Shown here: piece by piece, positions 50,829 through 61,317 of the stretch | Layout of the letters: each line of letters opens with the position of its first letter | Position numbering within the stretch: position 1 is the first letter of the stretch | Assembly (NCBI GenBank): GCA_963518955.1 | Contig: CAUQKI010000002.1 | Span: 62,001-126,000 of the forward strand | Reading direction: 5' to 3' | DNA length: 64,000 nucleotides | From: JABCPE02 sp963518955 | GTDB lineage: Bacteria; Bacteroidota; Bacteroidia; Flavobacteriales; Weeksellaceae | Notes under the pieces: model-generated | The model's database searches: none | The model's input: the letters and a program-made list of their open reading frames with translations, nothing else | Told to the model about the DNA's origin: nothing | Made by a program: the position numbers and the translations under genes

Positions 50829-51134
50829 TTAAGCCTGAGCGTTGTTTCCTCCTAATACGAAAGGCTCAACTTCTTTGATTTCTCCAAACTGTTGTTCGTA
50901 GCTTTGGATATTTTGCTGAAGAGCTGCAAGAACTCTCTTTGCGTGAAGAGGAGCTAAGATAACTCTACTTCTCACCTGAGCCTGCTGAACTCCTGGCATG
51001 ATTTGAATAAAATCTAAAACAAATTCTGATGGAGAGTGGTTTACTAATGCCAAGTTAGCATATGCACCAGCTGCTACCATTTCGTTTAATTGAATGTTAA
51101 TGTTGTTTGGGTCTTGGTTTTGATTATTGTCCAT
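50829..51134 (-). CDS. DUF3467 domain protein
   Basis: A 101-residue soluble protein: NNINIQLNEMVAAGAYANLA, VNHSPSEFVLDFIQIMPGV, VRSRVILAPLHAKRVLAALQ, and an acidic end EIKEVEPFVLGG. This is the complete DUF3467 domain, of unknown function. The gene follows rpoC (98 bp) and precedes a terminator, an arrangement common in Flavobacteriia, which hints at a tie to transcription but proves none. Confidence 0.9.
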   Translation of the reverse strand: MDNNQNQDPNNINIQLNEMVAAGAYANLALVNHSPSEFVLDFIQIMPGVQQAQVRSRVILAPLHAKRVLAALQQNIQSYEQQFGEIKEVEPFVLGGNNAQA

Positions 51135-51232
51135 TTTTATTTTATTTTTTTATTGGTTAATACTATTATTAAAATTCTAGGTGTGAAGATATTAAATTTA
51201 TTTCAAACCTCAAATTTTAATTTCGTTTATTT

Positions 51233-54200
51233 TTATTTAATATCTTCAAACTCTCTATTAGATCCTACGATGATGTTCTGGTAGTCTTTCAGACCTGTAC
51301 CCGCAGGGATTCTGTGTCCTACGATTACATTTTCTTTCAGACCGTTCAGCTCATCTACTTTACCAGAAACAGCCGCTTCGTTTAGTACTTTCGTAGTTTC
51401 CTGGAATGATGCCGCAGACATGAATGATTTTGTCTGAAGAGCTGCTCTCGTAATACCCTGAAGCACTGGATTTGCGGTCGCTGTAAGCGCTTCTCTCACT
51501 TGTACCAGTTGTAAATCTTCTCTCTTCAGTTTAGAGTTTTCATCTCTCAGCTCTCTTGCTGTAATCATCTGCCCTGGTTTCAATTCTTTAGAATCTCCTG
51601 CATCTACAACTACTTTCAGTCCGAATACTCTGTCGTTTTCTTCGATGAAATCTAGTTTGTGCTCAAGGCTTCCTTCCAAGAACTGAGTATCTCCTGCATC
51701 TACGATTTCCACTTTTGTCATCATCTGTCTTACGATAATTTCAAAGTGTTTGTCATCGATTTTCACCCCTTGAAGACGATATACCTCTTGGATTTCGTTC
51801 ACGATGTATTCCTGAACCGCAGTAGGCCCTTTGATTGCTAGGATATCGTCTGGCGTGATTGCTCCATCAGAAAGCGGATCTCCTGCTCTCACGAAGTCAT
51901 TTTCCTGAACGATAATCTGGCTAGAAAGTTTCACTAGATATTTTCTAATTTCTCCTGTTCTAGACTCTACGATAAGCTCTCTGTTACCACGCTTGATTTT
52001 TCCGTAAGATACCACTCCATCTATCTCTGTTACTACAGCTGGGTTAGAAGGGTTTCTCGCTTCGAACAATTCGGTAACTCTCGGTAGACCTCCGGTAATA
52101 TCCCCTGCTTTTGCAGACTTTCTAGGGATTTTGATCAAGATTTTACCAGCTTTGATTTTTTCTCCATCATTTACCATCAAGTGAGCTCCCACTGGCAAGT
52201 TGTAAGCTTTTTGCTCTACACCTTTAGAATCGACCACTCTCAATGTAGGAACGGCTTTTTTGTCTCTTGATTCGGAAATTACTTTCTCCTCGAAACCTGT
52301 CTGCTCGTCTATTTCCAATTGGAAAGTTCTACCTTGGATGATATCTTCATATTCTATCTTACCTGTAGTTTCCGCGATGATAACGGCGTTATATGGATCC
52401 CACTTACAGATGAGGTCTCCTTTTTTCACTTTATCACCTGGCTTCACAGAAAGAACAGCACCATAAGGGATGTTTGCCACCATGATAGGCGTTCTTGCTT
52501 CATTATCAGCCACTAAACGGAATTCCGTAGAACGAGATACAACCACTTCGGTTTTGTTTCCATTTTCATCTTCTGATGTGATGGTTCTTACCTCATCCAT
52601 TTCTACGATACCATCTCTTCTTGCTGTGATGGAAGGATTTACAGAGACATTCCCCGCAGTACCCCCTTGGTGGAAGGTTCTCAGCGTCAGCTGTGTACCT
52701 GGTTCCCCGATAGACTGCGCTGCGATAACTCCCACAGCTTCACCCATGTGAATCATCTTACCAGTTGCCAAGTTTCTACCATAACATCTCGCACAGATAC
52801 CTTTTTTAGCCTCACAGCTTAGTGGAGAACGAACCTCTACTGTCTCGATTCCAGCATCTTCTATTTTCTTCGCTAAAGCTTCGCTGATAATCTGGTCTGC
52901 AGCTATGATAAGTTCATCCGTTTCTGGATCATATACATCATGAAGAGAAACTCTACCCAAGATTCTTTCGGAAAGTCTTTCTACGATTTCATCATTTTTC
53001 TTCAATGGAGAAACTTCTACTCCTCTCAGTGTACCACAGTCATCTTCTGTAATAATCACATCCTGAGCCACATCCACAAGTCTTCTCGTCAAATATCCTG
53101 CATCGGCAGTCTTAAGCGCCGTATCCGCAAGACCTTTTCTCGCCCCGTGGGTAGAGATGAAGTATTCTAGGATAGAAAGACCTTCTTTAAAGTTGGCTAC
53201 AATTGGGTTTTCGATGATTTCCGCTCCTGTAGAACCGGCTTTCTGAGGTTTTGCCATCAAACCACGCATACCAGAGAGCTGACGAATCTGTTCTTTAGAT
53301 CCCCTCGCTCCAGAGTCTAGCATCATATAAACAGAGTTAAATCCACCTTGGTCGGTTTTCATTCTGCTCATAATCATCTCCGTAAGACCTGCATTGGTAT
53401 TTGTCCATACATCGATAACTTGGTTATATCTCTCTGTATCGGTGATAAGCCCCATGTTATAGTTGTCCTTGATGCCGTCTACTGTTTCCACCGCCTGAGC
53501 TATCATTTGTTTTTTCTCCTCTGGAACTACGATATCCGCCAAGCTAAATGAAAGTCCTCCTTTGAAGGCGTTCATATAACCTAGGTTTTTCATATCGTCC
53601 AAGAATTTCACCGTAGTAGGGAAATCTGTCTCCGCAAGGATGGTACCGATGACATCTCTCAGCGATTTTTTAGTCAATAATGTATCTATATATCCTACTT
53701 CTTTTGGTACAATTTGGTTAAACAAAATTCTACCTACTGTGGTTGGGATAAGTTTCGTTACAAATTCTCCGTTTTCTTTCAAAGTCAAACGGCATTTTAC
53801 TTTCGCATTCAATGATGCTTTTCCTTCTGCATAGGCTATTTCTGCCTCTTCTGGAGAGTAGAATACTAGGCCTTCACCTTTCACTTTGTAATCATCGGTA
53901 GAGTGAGCCTCTTTCGTCATGAAATAAAGCCCTAATACCATGTCCTGAGAAGGGACAGTGATAGGCGAACCATTCGCAGGGTTCAAGATATTTTGAGAAC
54001 CAAGCATCAATAATTGTGCTTCCAAGATAGCCTCTGGACCTAGTGGTAAGTGAACCGCCATCTGGTCACCGTCGAAATCGGCGTTGAAGGCTGTCGTTAC
54101 CAATGGGTGAAGCTGGATAGCTTTCCCCTCAATCATCTTAGGTTGGAATGCCTGAATACCAAGTCTGTGAAGCGTAGGCGCACGGTTCAGAAGAACTGGG

Positions 54201-55498
54201 TGTCCTTTCATCACATTCTCTAAAATATCATATACAACAGGTTCTTTTCTGTCGATAATTCTCTTCGCAGATTTTACCGTTTTTACGATTCCTCTTTCTA
54301 TCAATTTCCTGATAATGAATGGCTTATAAAGCTCTGCTGCCATATCCTTAGGGATACCGCACTCATGAAGCTGAAGCTCTGGCCCTACGACAATAACCGA
54401 ACGCGCAGAGTAGTCCACCCTCTTACCTAACAAGTTCTGACGGAAACGCCCTTGTTTTCCTTTCAATGAATCAGAAAGTGATTTCAGTGGTCTGTTTGAT
54501 TCAGATTTTACAGCTGAAGATTTTCTTGTATTATCAAACAATGAATCTACCGCCTCCTGAAGCATACGCTTTTCGTTTCTCAAGATAACCTCTGGAGCTT
54601 TGATTTCCATCAATCTCTTCAAACGGTTATTTCTGATGATTACTCTTCGGTAAAGGTCATTCAAATCCGAAGTAGCGAAACGACCACCATCAAGTGGAAC
54701 TAGAGGTCTAAGCTCTGGCGGCGTAACAGGAAGCACACGCATCACCATCCACTCTGGGCGGTTAATCATTCTCGTGTTTGATCCTCTCAATGCTTCCACC
54801 ACAGAAAGTCTTTTCAGCGCCTCTGTTCTTCTTTGTTTAGAAGTTTCGTTATGAGCCTTGTGTCTCAAATCATAAGAAAGCTCATCAAGGTCTATTCTCT
54901 TCAATAAATCTTCTATAGCCTCAGCCCCCATTTTTGCAATGAATTTATTTGGGTCTGAATCATCAAGATACTGGTTTTCAGCAGGAATAGAATCTAATAC
55001 ATCTAGATATTCTTCCTCTGTAAGGAATTCCATCTCATCAAAGTCAGAACCATCTGCTTTTTTTGCAATCCCCTGCTGGATAACTACATATCTTTCGTAG
55101 TAGATAATCATATCCAACTTCTTAGAAGGAAGTCCTAGAAGATATCCTATTTTGTTCGGAAGGGAACGGAAATACCAGATGTGCGCGATAGGAACCACCA
55201 AGTTGATATGTCCTATACGCTCTCTTCGTACTTTTTTCTCAGTAACTTCTACCCCGCATCGGTCGCAGACGATACCTTTATATCTTATTCTCTTATACTT
55301 ACCACAAGCACATTCAAAGTCCTTTACAGGTCCGAAGATTTTCTCACAAAACAGACCATCTCTCTCTGGTTTGTGCGTTCTATAGTTGATAGTTTCAGGC
55401 TTTAGAACCTCTCCTTTGGATTCTTGAAGAATAGATTCTGGTGATGCTAAACCTATCGTGATTTTGCTAAATCTACTTGTTTTATTTTTATTTGACAT
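51233..55498 (-). CDS. rpoC: DNA-directed RNA polymerase subunit beta'
   Basis: Catalytic clamp subunit of RNA polymerase, 1421 residues. Seen: N-terminal zinc finger (DFECACGKYKRIRYKG then CDRCGVEVTEKKVRRE), the lid and rudder area, the active-site TTAFNADFDGDQMAVHLPL near residue 465-485 with the three Mg-binding Asp in NADFDGD, the second zinc site (CEAKKGICARCYG), the bridge helix and trigger loop region (GEAVGVIAAQSIGEPGTQLT), and the C-terminal GLKENVIVGHRIPAGTG. 71 bp after rpoB. Confidence 0.99.
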   Translation of the reverse strand: MSNKNKTSRFSKITIGLASPESILQESKGEVLKPETINYRTHKPERDGLFCEKIFGPVKDFECACGKYKRIRYKGIVCDRCGVEVTEKKVRRERIGHINLVVPIAHIWYFRSLPNKIGYLLGLPSKKLDMIIYYERYVVIQQGIAKKADGSDFDEMEFLTEEEYLDVLDSIPAENQYLDDSDPNKFIAKMGAEAIEDLLKRIDLDELSYDLRHKAHNETSKQRRTEALKRLSVVEALRGSNTRMINRPEWMVMRVLPVTPPELRPLVPLDGGRFATSDLNDLYRRVIIRNNRLKRLMEIKAPEVILRNEKRMLQEAVDSLFDNTRKSSAVKSESNRPLKSLSDSLKGKQGRFRQNLLGKRVDYSARSVIVVGPELQLHECGIPKDMAAELYKPFIIRKLIERGIVKTVKSAKRIIDRKEPVVYDILENVMKGHPVLLNRAPTLHRLGIQAFQPKMIEGKAIQLHPLVTTAFNADFDGDQMAVHLPLGPEAILEAQLLMLGSQNILNPANGSPITVPSQDMVLGLYFMTKEAHSTDDYKVKGEGLVFYSPEEAEIAYAEGKASLNAKVKCRLTLKENGEFVTKLIPTTVGRILFNQIVPKEVGYIDTLLTKKSLRDVIGTILAETDFPTTVKFLDDMKNLGYMNAFKGGLSFSLADIVVPEEKKQMIAQAVETVDGIKDNYNMGLITDTERYNQVIDVWTNTNAGLTEMIMSRMKTDQGGFNSVYMMLDSGARGSKEQIRQLSGMRGLMAKPQKAGSTGAEIIENPIVANFKEGLSILEYFISTHGARKGLADTALKTADAGYLTRRLVDVAQDVIITEDDCGTLRGVEVSPLKKNDEIVERLSERILGRVSLHDVYDPETDELIIAADQIISEALAKKIEDAGIETVEVRSPLSCEAKKGICARCYGRNLATGKMIHMGEAVGVIAAQSIGEPGTQLTLRTFHQGGTAGNVSVNPSITARRDGIVEMDEVRTITSEDENGNKTEVVVSRSTEFRLVADNEARTPIMVANIPYGAVLSVKPGDKVKKGDLICKWDPYNAVIIAETTGKIEYEDIIQGRTFQLEIDEQTGFEEKVISESRDKKAVPTLRVVDSKGVEQKAYNLPVGAHLMVNDGEKIKAGKILIKIPRKSAKAGDITGGLPRVTELFEARNPSNPAVVTEIDGVVSYGKIKRGNRELIVESRTGEIRKYLVKLSSQIIVQENDFVRAGDPLSDGAITPDDILAIKGPTAVQEYIVNEIQEVYRLQGVKIDDKHFEIIVRQMMTKVEIVDAGDTQFLEGSLEHKLDFIEENDRVFGLKVVVDAGDSKELKPGQMITARELRDENSKLKREDLQLVQVREALTATANPVLQGITRAALQTKSFMSAASFQETTKVLNEAAVSGKVDELNGLKENVIVGHRIPAGTGLKDYQNIIVGSNREFEDIK

Positions 55499-55569
55499 TT
55501 TTATTTTTTTTAGATTAAAAGAACTTTAAGCCATAATACAATCTGAGTTTCTGTATCTCATTTTGTCTA

Positions 55570-58500
55570 TTATTCTTCAAGTCTTACATCAAGTCCAAGA
55601 CCTTGTAACTCGTGCAGCAATACATTGAATGATTCTGGGATGCCTGGTTCTGGCATAGATTCACCTTTTGCGATTGCTTCATAAGTTTTTGCTCTACCCA
55701 TGACATCATCAGACTTCACAGTCAAGATTTCTCTTAGGATATTAGACGCTCCGAACGCCTCAAGAGCCCAAACCTCCATCTCTCCGAAACGCTGACCACC
55801 GAACTGTGCCTTACCACCGAGTGGCTGCTGTGTGATAAGAGAGTAAGGACCGATAGAACGAGCGTGCATCTTATCATCTACCATGTGTCCTAGTTTCAGC
55901 ATGTAGATAACTCCCACAGTAGCTGGCTGAGTAAATCTCTCTCCTGTTCCTCCATCATACAGATATGTATTTCCGTATTTAGGAAGACCTGCTTGGTCTG
56001 TGTATTCTGTAATCTGATCTAGACTTGCTCCATCAAAGATAGGTGTCGCAAATTTCAATCCTAATTTTTTACCTGCCCATCCAAGAACTGTTTCGTAAAT
56101 CTGACCAATATTCATACGCGAAGGTACCCCTAGTGGGTTTAGTACAATGTCCACTGGTGTTCCATCTTCCAAGAACGGCATATCTTCCTGACGAACGATT
56201 CTAGAAACGATACCCTTGTTACCGTGTCGTCCTGCCATTTTATCCCCTACATTCAGCTTTCTTTTCTTAGCGATATAAACTTTAGCTAATTTAATGATTC
56301 CCGTAGGAAGCTCATCCCCGATAGAAATTGTGAATTTCTCTCTGTTTTTAACTCCTTGTAAATCATTAAACTTGATTTTATAATTGTTAATCAAGGTATT
56401 TACCAATGCATTTTTCTCCTCATCTGCAGTCCAATCAGCACCACTCACGGTGTTGTAATCCTCTATGCTAGACAAGAGTTTCATCGTAAATTTACCTTTT
56501 CCGATAATCTCCTCTCCAAGGTCGTTTTTAACTCCTTGTGAAGACTCTCCACCTACGATAGCATTTAGTTTTTCCAGCAAAGTATTTCTAAGGCTGTCGA
56601 ACTCTTTTTGGAATTTGTTTTCTACCTCTTCTAATTTCAGTTTTTCTTCGCTTCTTTTCTTTCTATCTTTAATGTTTCTAGAGAATAGTTTTTTATCAAC
56701 TACTACTCCTCTCAATGAAGAGTCAGCCTTCAATGAAGCATCTTTCACATCACCAGCCTTATCACCAAAGATAGCTCTCAATAGTTTTTCTTCTGGTGTA
56801 GGGTCAGACTCTCCTTTTGGAGTAATTTTCCCGATAAGAATGTCGCCAGGTTTTACCTCCGCTCCGATTCTAATCATACCATTTTCATCAAGGTCTTTGG
56901 TAGCTTCTTCTGATACATTTGGGATATCTGCTGTAAGCTCTTCCATACCAAGTTTAGTGTCACGAACTTCCAAAGAATATTCATCTATATGGATAGAAGT
57001 AAACCAGTCCTCACGAACTACTTTTTCATTGATTACGATAGCATCCTCGAAGTTATACCCTTTCCACGGCATGAACGCTACCACTAGGTTTCTACCCAAT
57101 GCCAATTCGCCGTTTTCAGTAGCATATCCTTCACAAAGAACCTGCCCTTTTTCCACCTTATCACCTTCTCTCACGATAGGTTTCAAAGTGATTGTAGTAG
57201 ATTGGTTGGTTTTTCTAAATTTAGTCAAATAGTAGGTTTTAGTCGCAGATTCGAAAGAAACCAAATCTTCATTCTCTGTTCTTTGGTATTTGATAACGAT
57301 TTTATCTGCATCTACATATTCTACTTCTCCTTTTCCTTCAGCATTTATCAATACTCTAGAGTCTTTTGCTACTTGTCTCTCTAGTCCAGTTCCTACAATA
57401 GGAGCTTCTGGTCTTAGTAGCGGCACCGCCTGACGCATCATGTTTGATCCCATCAATGCACGGTTCGCATCATCATGCTCCAAGAACGGAATTAGAGATG
57501 CAGAAATACCAGAAATCTGGTTTGGCGCGATGTCTATCAAATTAACCTGCTCTGGCTCTACCACTGGATAATCTCCATCCAAACGAGCGATAACTCTCTC
57601 TGTTAGGATAGTTCCATCTTCTTTAATGTCGATATTAGCCTGTGCAATGATTTTTGATTCCTCATCTTCTGCATTCAAGTATATAGGAGCAGATTTGTAA
57701 TCTACTTTTCCGTTTTCTACTTTTCTATAAGGTGTTTCTATGAAACCTAAATTATTGATTTTAGCATAACATCCCAAAGAAGAAATCAAACCAATGTTCG
57801 GCCCTTCTGGTGTCTCAATAGGACAAATTCTTCCGTAGTGCGTATGGTGGACATCTCGCACCTCGAAACCTGCTCTTTCTCTTGAAAGACCACCAGGCCC
57901 TAGTGCAGAAAGTCTTCGCTTGTGAGTAACCTCAGAAAGCGGATTCGTTTGATCCATGAACTGAGACAACTGGTTGGTTCCGAAGAATGAATTAACCACA
58001 GAAGTCAATGTTTTAGCATTAACCAAATCTAATGGCGTAAATATCTCATTATCACGAACATTCATTCTTTCCTTAATCGTTCTAGCGATTCTAGAAAGTC
58101 CCACTCCGAACTGACCAGCCAGCTGCTCTCCAACAGTCTTAATTCTTCTGTTAGAAAGGTGGTCTATATCATCTACTTCTGCTTTAGAGTTAGCCAGTTC
58201 TATCAAGTGACGAACGATTGCGATAATATCCTCTTTTGTAAGAACCTCTGTCTCAACAGGAATATTTAAGTCTAATTTTTTATTTAATCTATATCTACCT
58301 ACCTCTCCCAAAGAATATCTCTGCTCTGAGAAGAACAAGTTTTCAATGATTTTTCTAGCTGTTTCCTCATCTGGCGGATCAGCATTTCTCAACTGACGAT
58401 AGATATACTCCACAGCCTCTTTTTCAGAGTTAGTAGGGTCTTTTTGTAATGTATTTTGGATGATAGAGAACTCGCTGCTGTTTTCGTTATGCAACAAGAT

Positions 58501-59391
58501 AGTTTTCACTCCTGAATCAAGAATCAAATCCAAATGTTCTTTTTCAAGAATAGTCTCTCTATCAAGGATAATTTCGTTTCTTTCGATAGAAACCACCTCT
58601 CCTGTATCTTCATCTACAAAGTCCTCAAACCAAGTATTTAGAACTCTGGCAGCCAAAGTTCTTCCTTCTACTTTTTTCAAGTTAGCTTTGTTTACTTTTA
58701 CTTCTTCTGCCAAGTCAAAAATCTGAAGAATATCCTTATCAGATTCATAACCAATAGCTCTTAATAAAGTAGTGAAAGGCAATTTTTTCTTACGGTCAAT
58801 ATATGCATACATCACATTATTGATATCCGTAGTAAATTCCATCCAAGACCCTTTAAATGGGATAATTCTTGAATAGTAAAGTTTAGTTCCGTTAGCATGA
58901 TAAGTCTGCCCAAAGAATACCCCTGGCGAACGGTGAAGCTGTGTAACAACTACTCTTTCTGCTCCATTGACAATGAACGACCCAGAAGGCGTCATATACG
59001 GAACTGGCCCTAGATACACATCTTGGATAACAGTTTCGAAATCCTCGTGCTCTGGATCTGTACAATATAGTTTAAGCCTTGCTTTTAATGGAACACTATA
59101 TGTAAGCCCCCTCTCGATACATTCATCGATAGAATAACGAGGAGAATCTATCATATAATCTAAAAATTCCAAAACAAATTGGTTTCTAGAATCCGTAATT
59201 GGGAAATTTTCCTGAAAAGTCTTATACAGACCTTCCTTTTTTCTGTCCTCAGGCAATGTATCCAGCTGGAAAAACTCTTTGAATGATTCCACCTGAATAT
59301 CCAAGAAATCAGGAACTTCTACTCCTCTTGCAGAAGCAAAATTAATCCTTTGATTTTCCTGAGTGTCTTTCATCGTTTTTGATTTGCTCAT
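55570..59391 (-). CDS. rpoB: DNA-directed RNA polymerase subunit beta
   Basis: Second catalytic subunit of RNA polymerase, 1273 residues. The rifampicin region reads FFGTNQLSQFMDQTNPLSEV and THKRRLSALGPGGLSRERAG, in the wild-type-like form (D, H, R, S present). Also TPEGPNIGLISSLG, VAFMPWKGYNFEDAIVI, KMAGRHGNKGIVSRI and, at the end, GGQRFGEMEVWALEAFGASN. First gene of rpoB-rpoC-DUF3467. The usual upstream genes rplJ and rplL are absent; a 300-nt leader and then the divergent tig gene come instead. Confidence 0.99.
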   Translation of the reverse strand: MSKSKTMKDTQENQRINFASARGVEVPDFLDIQVESFKEFFQLDTLPEDRKKEGLYKTFQENFPITDSRNQFVLEFLDYMIDSPRYSIDECIERGLTYSVPLKARLKLYCTDPEHEDFETVIQDVYLGPVPYMTPSGSFIVNGAERVVVTQLHRSPGVFFGQTYHANGTKLYYSRIIPFKGSWMEFTTDINNVMYAYIDRKKKLPFTTLLRAIGYESDKDILQIFDLAEEVKVNKANLKKVEGRTLAARVLNTWFEDFVDEDTGEVVSIERNEIILDRETILEKEHLDLILDSGVKTILLHNENSSEFSIIQNTLQKDPTNSEKEAVEYIYRQLRNADPPDEETARKIIENLFFSEQRYSLGEVGRYRLNKKLDLNIPVETEVLTKEDIIAIVRHLIELANSKAEVDDIDHLSNRRIKTVGEQLAGQFGVGLSRIARTIKERMNVRDNEIFTPLDLVNAKTLTSVVNSFFGTNQLSQFMDQTNPLSEVTHKRRLSALGPGGLSRERAGFEVRDVHHTHYGRICPIETPEGPNIGLISSLGCYAKINNLGFIETPYRKVENGKVDYKSAPIYLNAEDEESKIIAQANIDIKEDGTILTERVIARLDGDYPVVEPEQVNLIDIAPNQISGISASLIPFLEHDDANRALMGSNMMRQAVPLLRPEAPIVGTGLERQVAKDSRVLINAEGKGEVEYVDADKIVIKYQRTENEDLVSFESATKTYYLTKFRKTNQSTTITLKPIVREGDKVEKGQVLCEGYATENGELALGRNLVVAFMPWKGYNFEDAIVINEKVVREDWFTSIHIDEYSLEVRDTKLGMEELTADIPNVSEEATKDLDENGMIRIGAEVKPGDILIGKITPKGESDPTPEEKLLRAIFGDKAGDVKDASLKADSSLRGVVVDKKLFSRNIKDRKKRSEEKLKLEEVENKFQKEFDSLRNTLLEKLNAIVGGESSQGVKNDLGEEIIGKGKFTMKLLSSIEDYNTVSGADWTADEEKNALVNTLINNYKIKFNDLQGVKNREKFTISIGDELPTGIIKLAKVYIAKKRKLNVGDKMAGRHGNKGIVSRIVRQEDMPFLEDGTPVDIVLNPLGVPSRMNIGQIYETVLGWAGKKLGLKFATPIFDGASLDQITEYTDQAGLPKYGNTYLYDGGTGERFTQPATVGVIYMLKLGHMVDDKMHARSIGPYSLITQQPLGGKAQFGGQRFGEMEVWALEAFGASNILREILTVKSDDVMGRAKTYEAIAKGESMPEPGIPESFNVLLHELQGLGLDVRLEE

Positions 59392-59709
59392 AAAAAACTC
59401 TAAGAATGTTAGTAAAATATTTTGTTCACAGAAAAATATCAGAAAAGAACCAAATCAAGAAATGATGATGATGAAAGATTTTGTATCCACGCTATCAGAA
59501 ACACCCTTCCCATCATCATCCTAAAAATCAGCTTTTTCTAACTGCAACACTGGTATATCTTTTCACAGCGTAGTGCAAAATATTTTTCCCATCCTGCTAT
59601 TTTCAGTTATACACATACATAAAATACGAAACCCCCTATACAACAATGTATAAGAGTTGTTCAATGTCTATGCATGTCTATAAATTTTCCAATAGCGTAA
59701 AATGGTCTG
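59392..59709 (-). other. Long rpoB 5' leader without a gene
   Basis: About 315 bases between the rpoB -7 box and ATG. I find no rplL-like or other coding frame. It holds the hairpin at 59464-59520 and a smaller repeat ATACA...TGTAT near 59635-59651. No tRNA is present. Confidence 0.6.
59464..59520 (-). promoter_or_regulatory. Long hairpin in the rpoB leader
   Basis: A 10-bp stem pairs 59464-59473 (GATGATGATG) with 59511-59520 (CATCATCATC) around a 37-nt loop. It lies about 70-130 nt before the rpoB ATG, within the predicted 5' leader, and could be an attenuator or a binding site. Confidence 0.4.
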
Positions 59710-59717
59710 CAAATATA
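59710..59717 (-). promoter_or_regulatory. -7 promoter element for rpoB-rpoC
   Basis: TATATTTG on the minus strand. The nearest TTTG -33 candidate (59741-59744) is 23 nt upstream, slightly long. Transcription from here gives a leader of about 310 nt. Confidence 0.45.
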
Positions 59718-59871
59718 ATTTATTTTCGGGAAATATTTGGCAAAAAATTCAAGTTAATTTTATATAAATTCATAACTAATTGATAATCAGTATTTATTGA
59801 GTTTAAATTAAAATCACAGATTTATGAGAAAATTCACATAGAAAAAAGATATTTTTTAAACAAAAAAATTG

Positions 59872-59879
59872 TACTTTTG
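59872..59879 (+). promoter_or_regulatory. -7 promoter element for tig
   Basis: TACTTTTG, 22 nt before the ATG at 59902; it overlaps the ORF extension that would start at 59869 and so rules that start out. Confidence 0.55.
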
Positions 59880-59901
59880 CACTTTAAAAATTTTCAGGAA
59901 A

Positions 59902-61251
59902 ATGAATGTTACGAGAACTAACCACGATGATGTAAGTGCTTTACTTACAATTACACTGAATAAATCAGATTACAAGGAAAAAGTAGATGATGCACTAAAC
60001 TCTTATGCTAAAAGAGCAACTATACCTGGCTTCAGAAAAGGGAAAGCGCCTATGAGCCTTATCAAAAAACAATACGAAGAAGCTGTTACACTAGAAGAAA
60101 TCAACAGAAAGATTTCTGAGTCTTTGGACAAATATGTTGCTGATAACAACATAAGACTTCTAGGACAGCCTATTCCACAAGATACACAGGCATTAGATTT
60201 CAATGCTGAGGAGGTTTCTGTAAGTTTTGAAATTGGTTTCGAGCCAGAATTTGAAATTGATTTATCTAAATACGCTGCTGAATACTACAATGTAGAAGCT
60301 ACAGATAAAGAAGTAATGAAGAGCGTAGGGAATATGCAAAAAAGATTTGCAGAAAAAATTGTGAAAGACAAAGCAACTAAAAATTCTCACATCAACTTTG
60401 AAGTTACTGAAATCGTGGAAGGTGATGCAAAACCTGTACACAAGCCTAAATATCTTTCTGCAACAGAAGAAAACACTGCTATTTTCCCTATCCTAAAAGG
60501 ACTAAAAGTAGGTGAAACTAAAGAAATCTCCGCAGAAGAATTAAAAGCAAACGATAACGAACTTGCAAGAGAGCTAGGTTTCCATGATATAGAAATCACA
60601 CATTTAGGAAATGAAAAATTCCAAGTAAAAGTTCAGGAAATCTTTGAATTAAAAGATGCTGAGCTTAACCAAGAATTATTCGATAAAGTTTATGGAAAAG
60701 ACGAAATCAAATCTGCAGAAGAATTAAAAGCAAGAGTGAAATCTGAATTAGATGATTTCTTCAAACAAAATTCTGAAGCTGTATTCGTAAGCAAAGTTTT
60801 AGAACAAATCTACAAAGAAGATTTCCTAAAAATCCCAGAAGCATTCCTTGTAAAATGGGTAATGTATTCTAACCCAGAAATCACTGAAGAAGACAGAGCG
60901 AAACAAATCATAGAAAACGAGAAATCTGCTCTAATCGCTCAGATGGTAGAAAACAAATTGAGAGTTTCTAATAATATTCAGTATGATTTCGAGGAAGTAT
61001 TGGAACATGCTAAACTTTCTTTCAGAAATCAGCTAATGTCTCACGGAGTGCACCACATCGGTGACCAAGAGCTACACAGATATGTGCTAGAAATGCTGAG
61101 AGACAGAGAGCAAATGAGAAGATATTCTTCTGAGGTTCTTTTAATAAAAATCAGAAGTGTAGTTTTAGAAAAAGCTAAAAAAACAGAAAAGAAAATCTCT
61201 TATGATGAGTTCATGAAAGAAATTCAAACTAAATCTAAAAAAGAAGACTAA
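59902..61251 (+). CDS. tig: Trigger factor
   Basis: Ribosome-bound chaperone that meets nascent chains at the exit tunnel. The N-terminal ribosome-binding domain shows the signature GFRKGKAPMSLIKKQY (a form of GFRxGKxP). The middle, PPIase-like segment (about 150-245) is divergent, and the C-terminal arms are long and helical. 449 residues. The PPIase core lacks several residues of the E. coli FKBP domain (no clear GFE and VHY pairs), which is frequent in Bacteroidota, so prolyl isomerase activity is doubtful. Start ATG at 59902. Confidence 0.88.
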   Translation: MNVTRTNHDDVSALLTITLNKSDYKEKVDDALNSYAKRATIPGFRKGKAPMSLIKKQYEEAVTLEEINRKISESLDKYVADNNIRLLGQPIPQDTQALDFNAEEVSVSFEIGFEPEFEIDLSKYAAEYYNVEATDKEVMKSVGNMQKRFAEKIVKDKATKNSHINFEVTEIVEGDAKPVHKPKYLSATEENTAIFPILKGLKVGETKEISAEELKANDNELARELGFHDIEITHLGNEKFQVKVQEIFELKDAELNQELFDKVYGKDEIKSAEELKARVKSELDDFFKQNSEAVFVSKVLEQIYKEDFLKIPEAFLVKWVMYSNPEITEEDRAKQIIENEKSALIAQMVENKLRVSNNIQYDFEEVLEHAKLSFRNQLMSHGVHHIGDQELHRYVLEMLRDREQMRRYSSEVLLIKIRSVVLEKAKKTEKKISYDEFMKEIQTKSKKED

Positions 61252-61262
61252 TAAATCTAACT

Positions 61263-61296
61263 AAAAAATGCGGTCTCGAAAAGAACCGCATTTTTT
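61263..61296 (+). terminator. Terminator after tig
   Basis: A 12-bp stem, AAAAAATGCGGT/ACCGCATTTTTT, with a 10-nt loop, 11 bp past the stop. Confidence 0.9.
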
Positions 61297-61317
61297 ATAA
61301 TTTTAAAATAATCCCAC

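Noticed and set aside
56465..57232. 255-codon open frame on the plus strand inside rpoB
   Set aside because: Antisense shadow of rpoB; Ser/Phe-rich composition with no domain and no promoter element.
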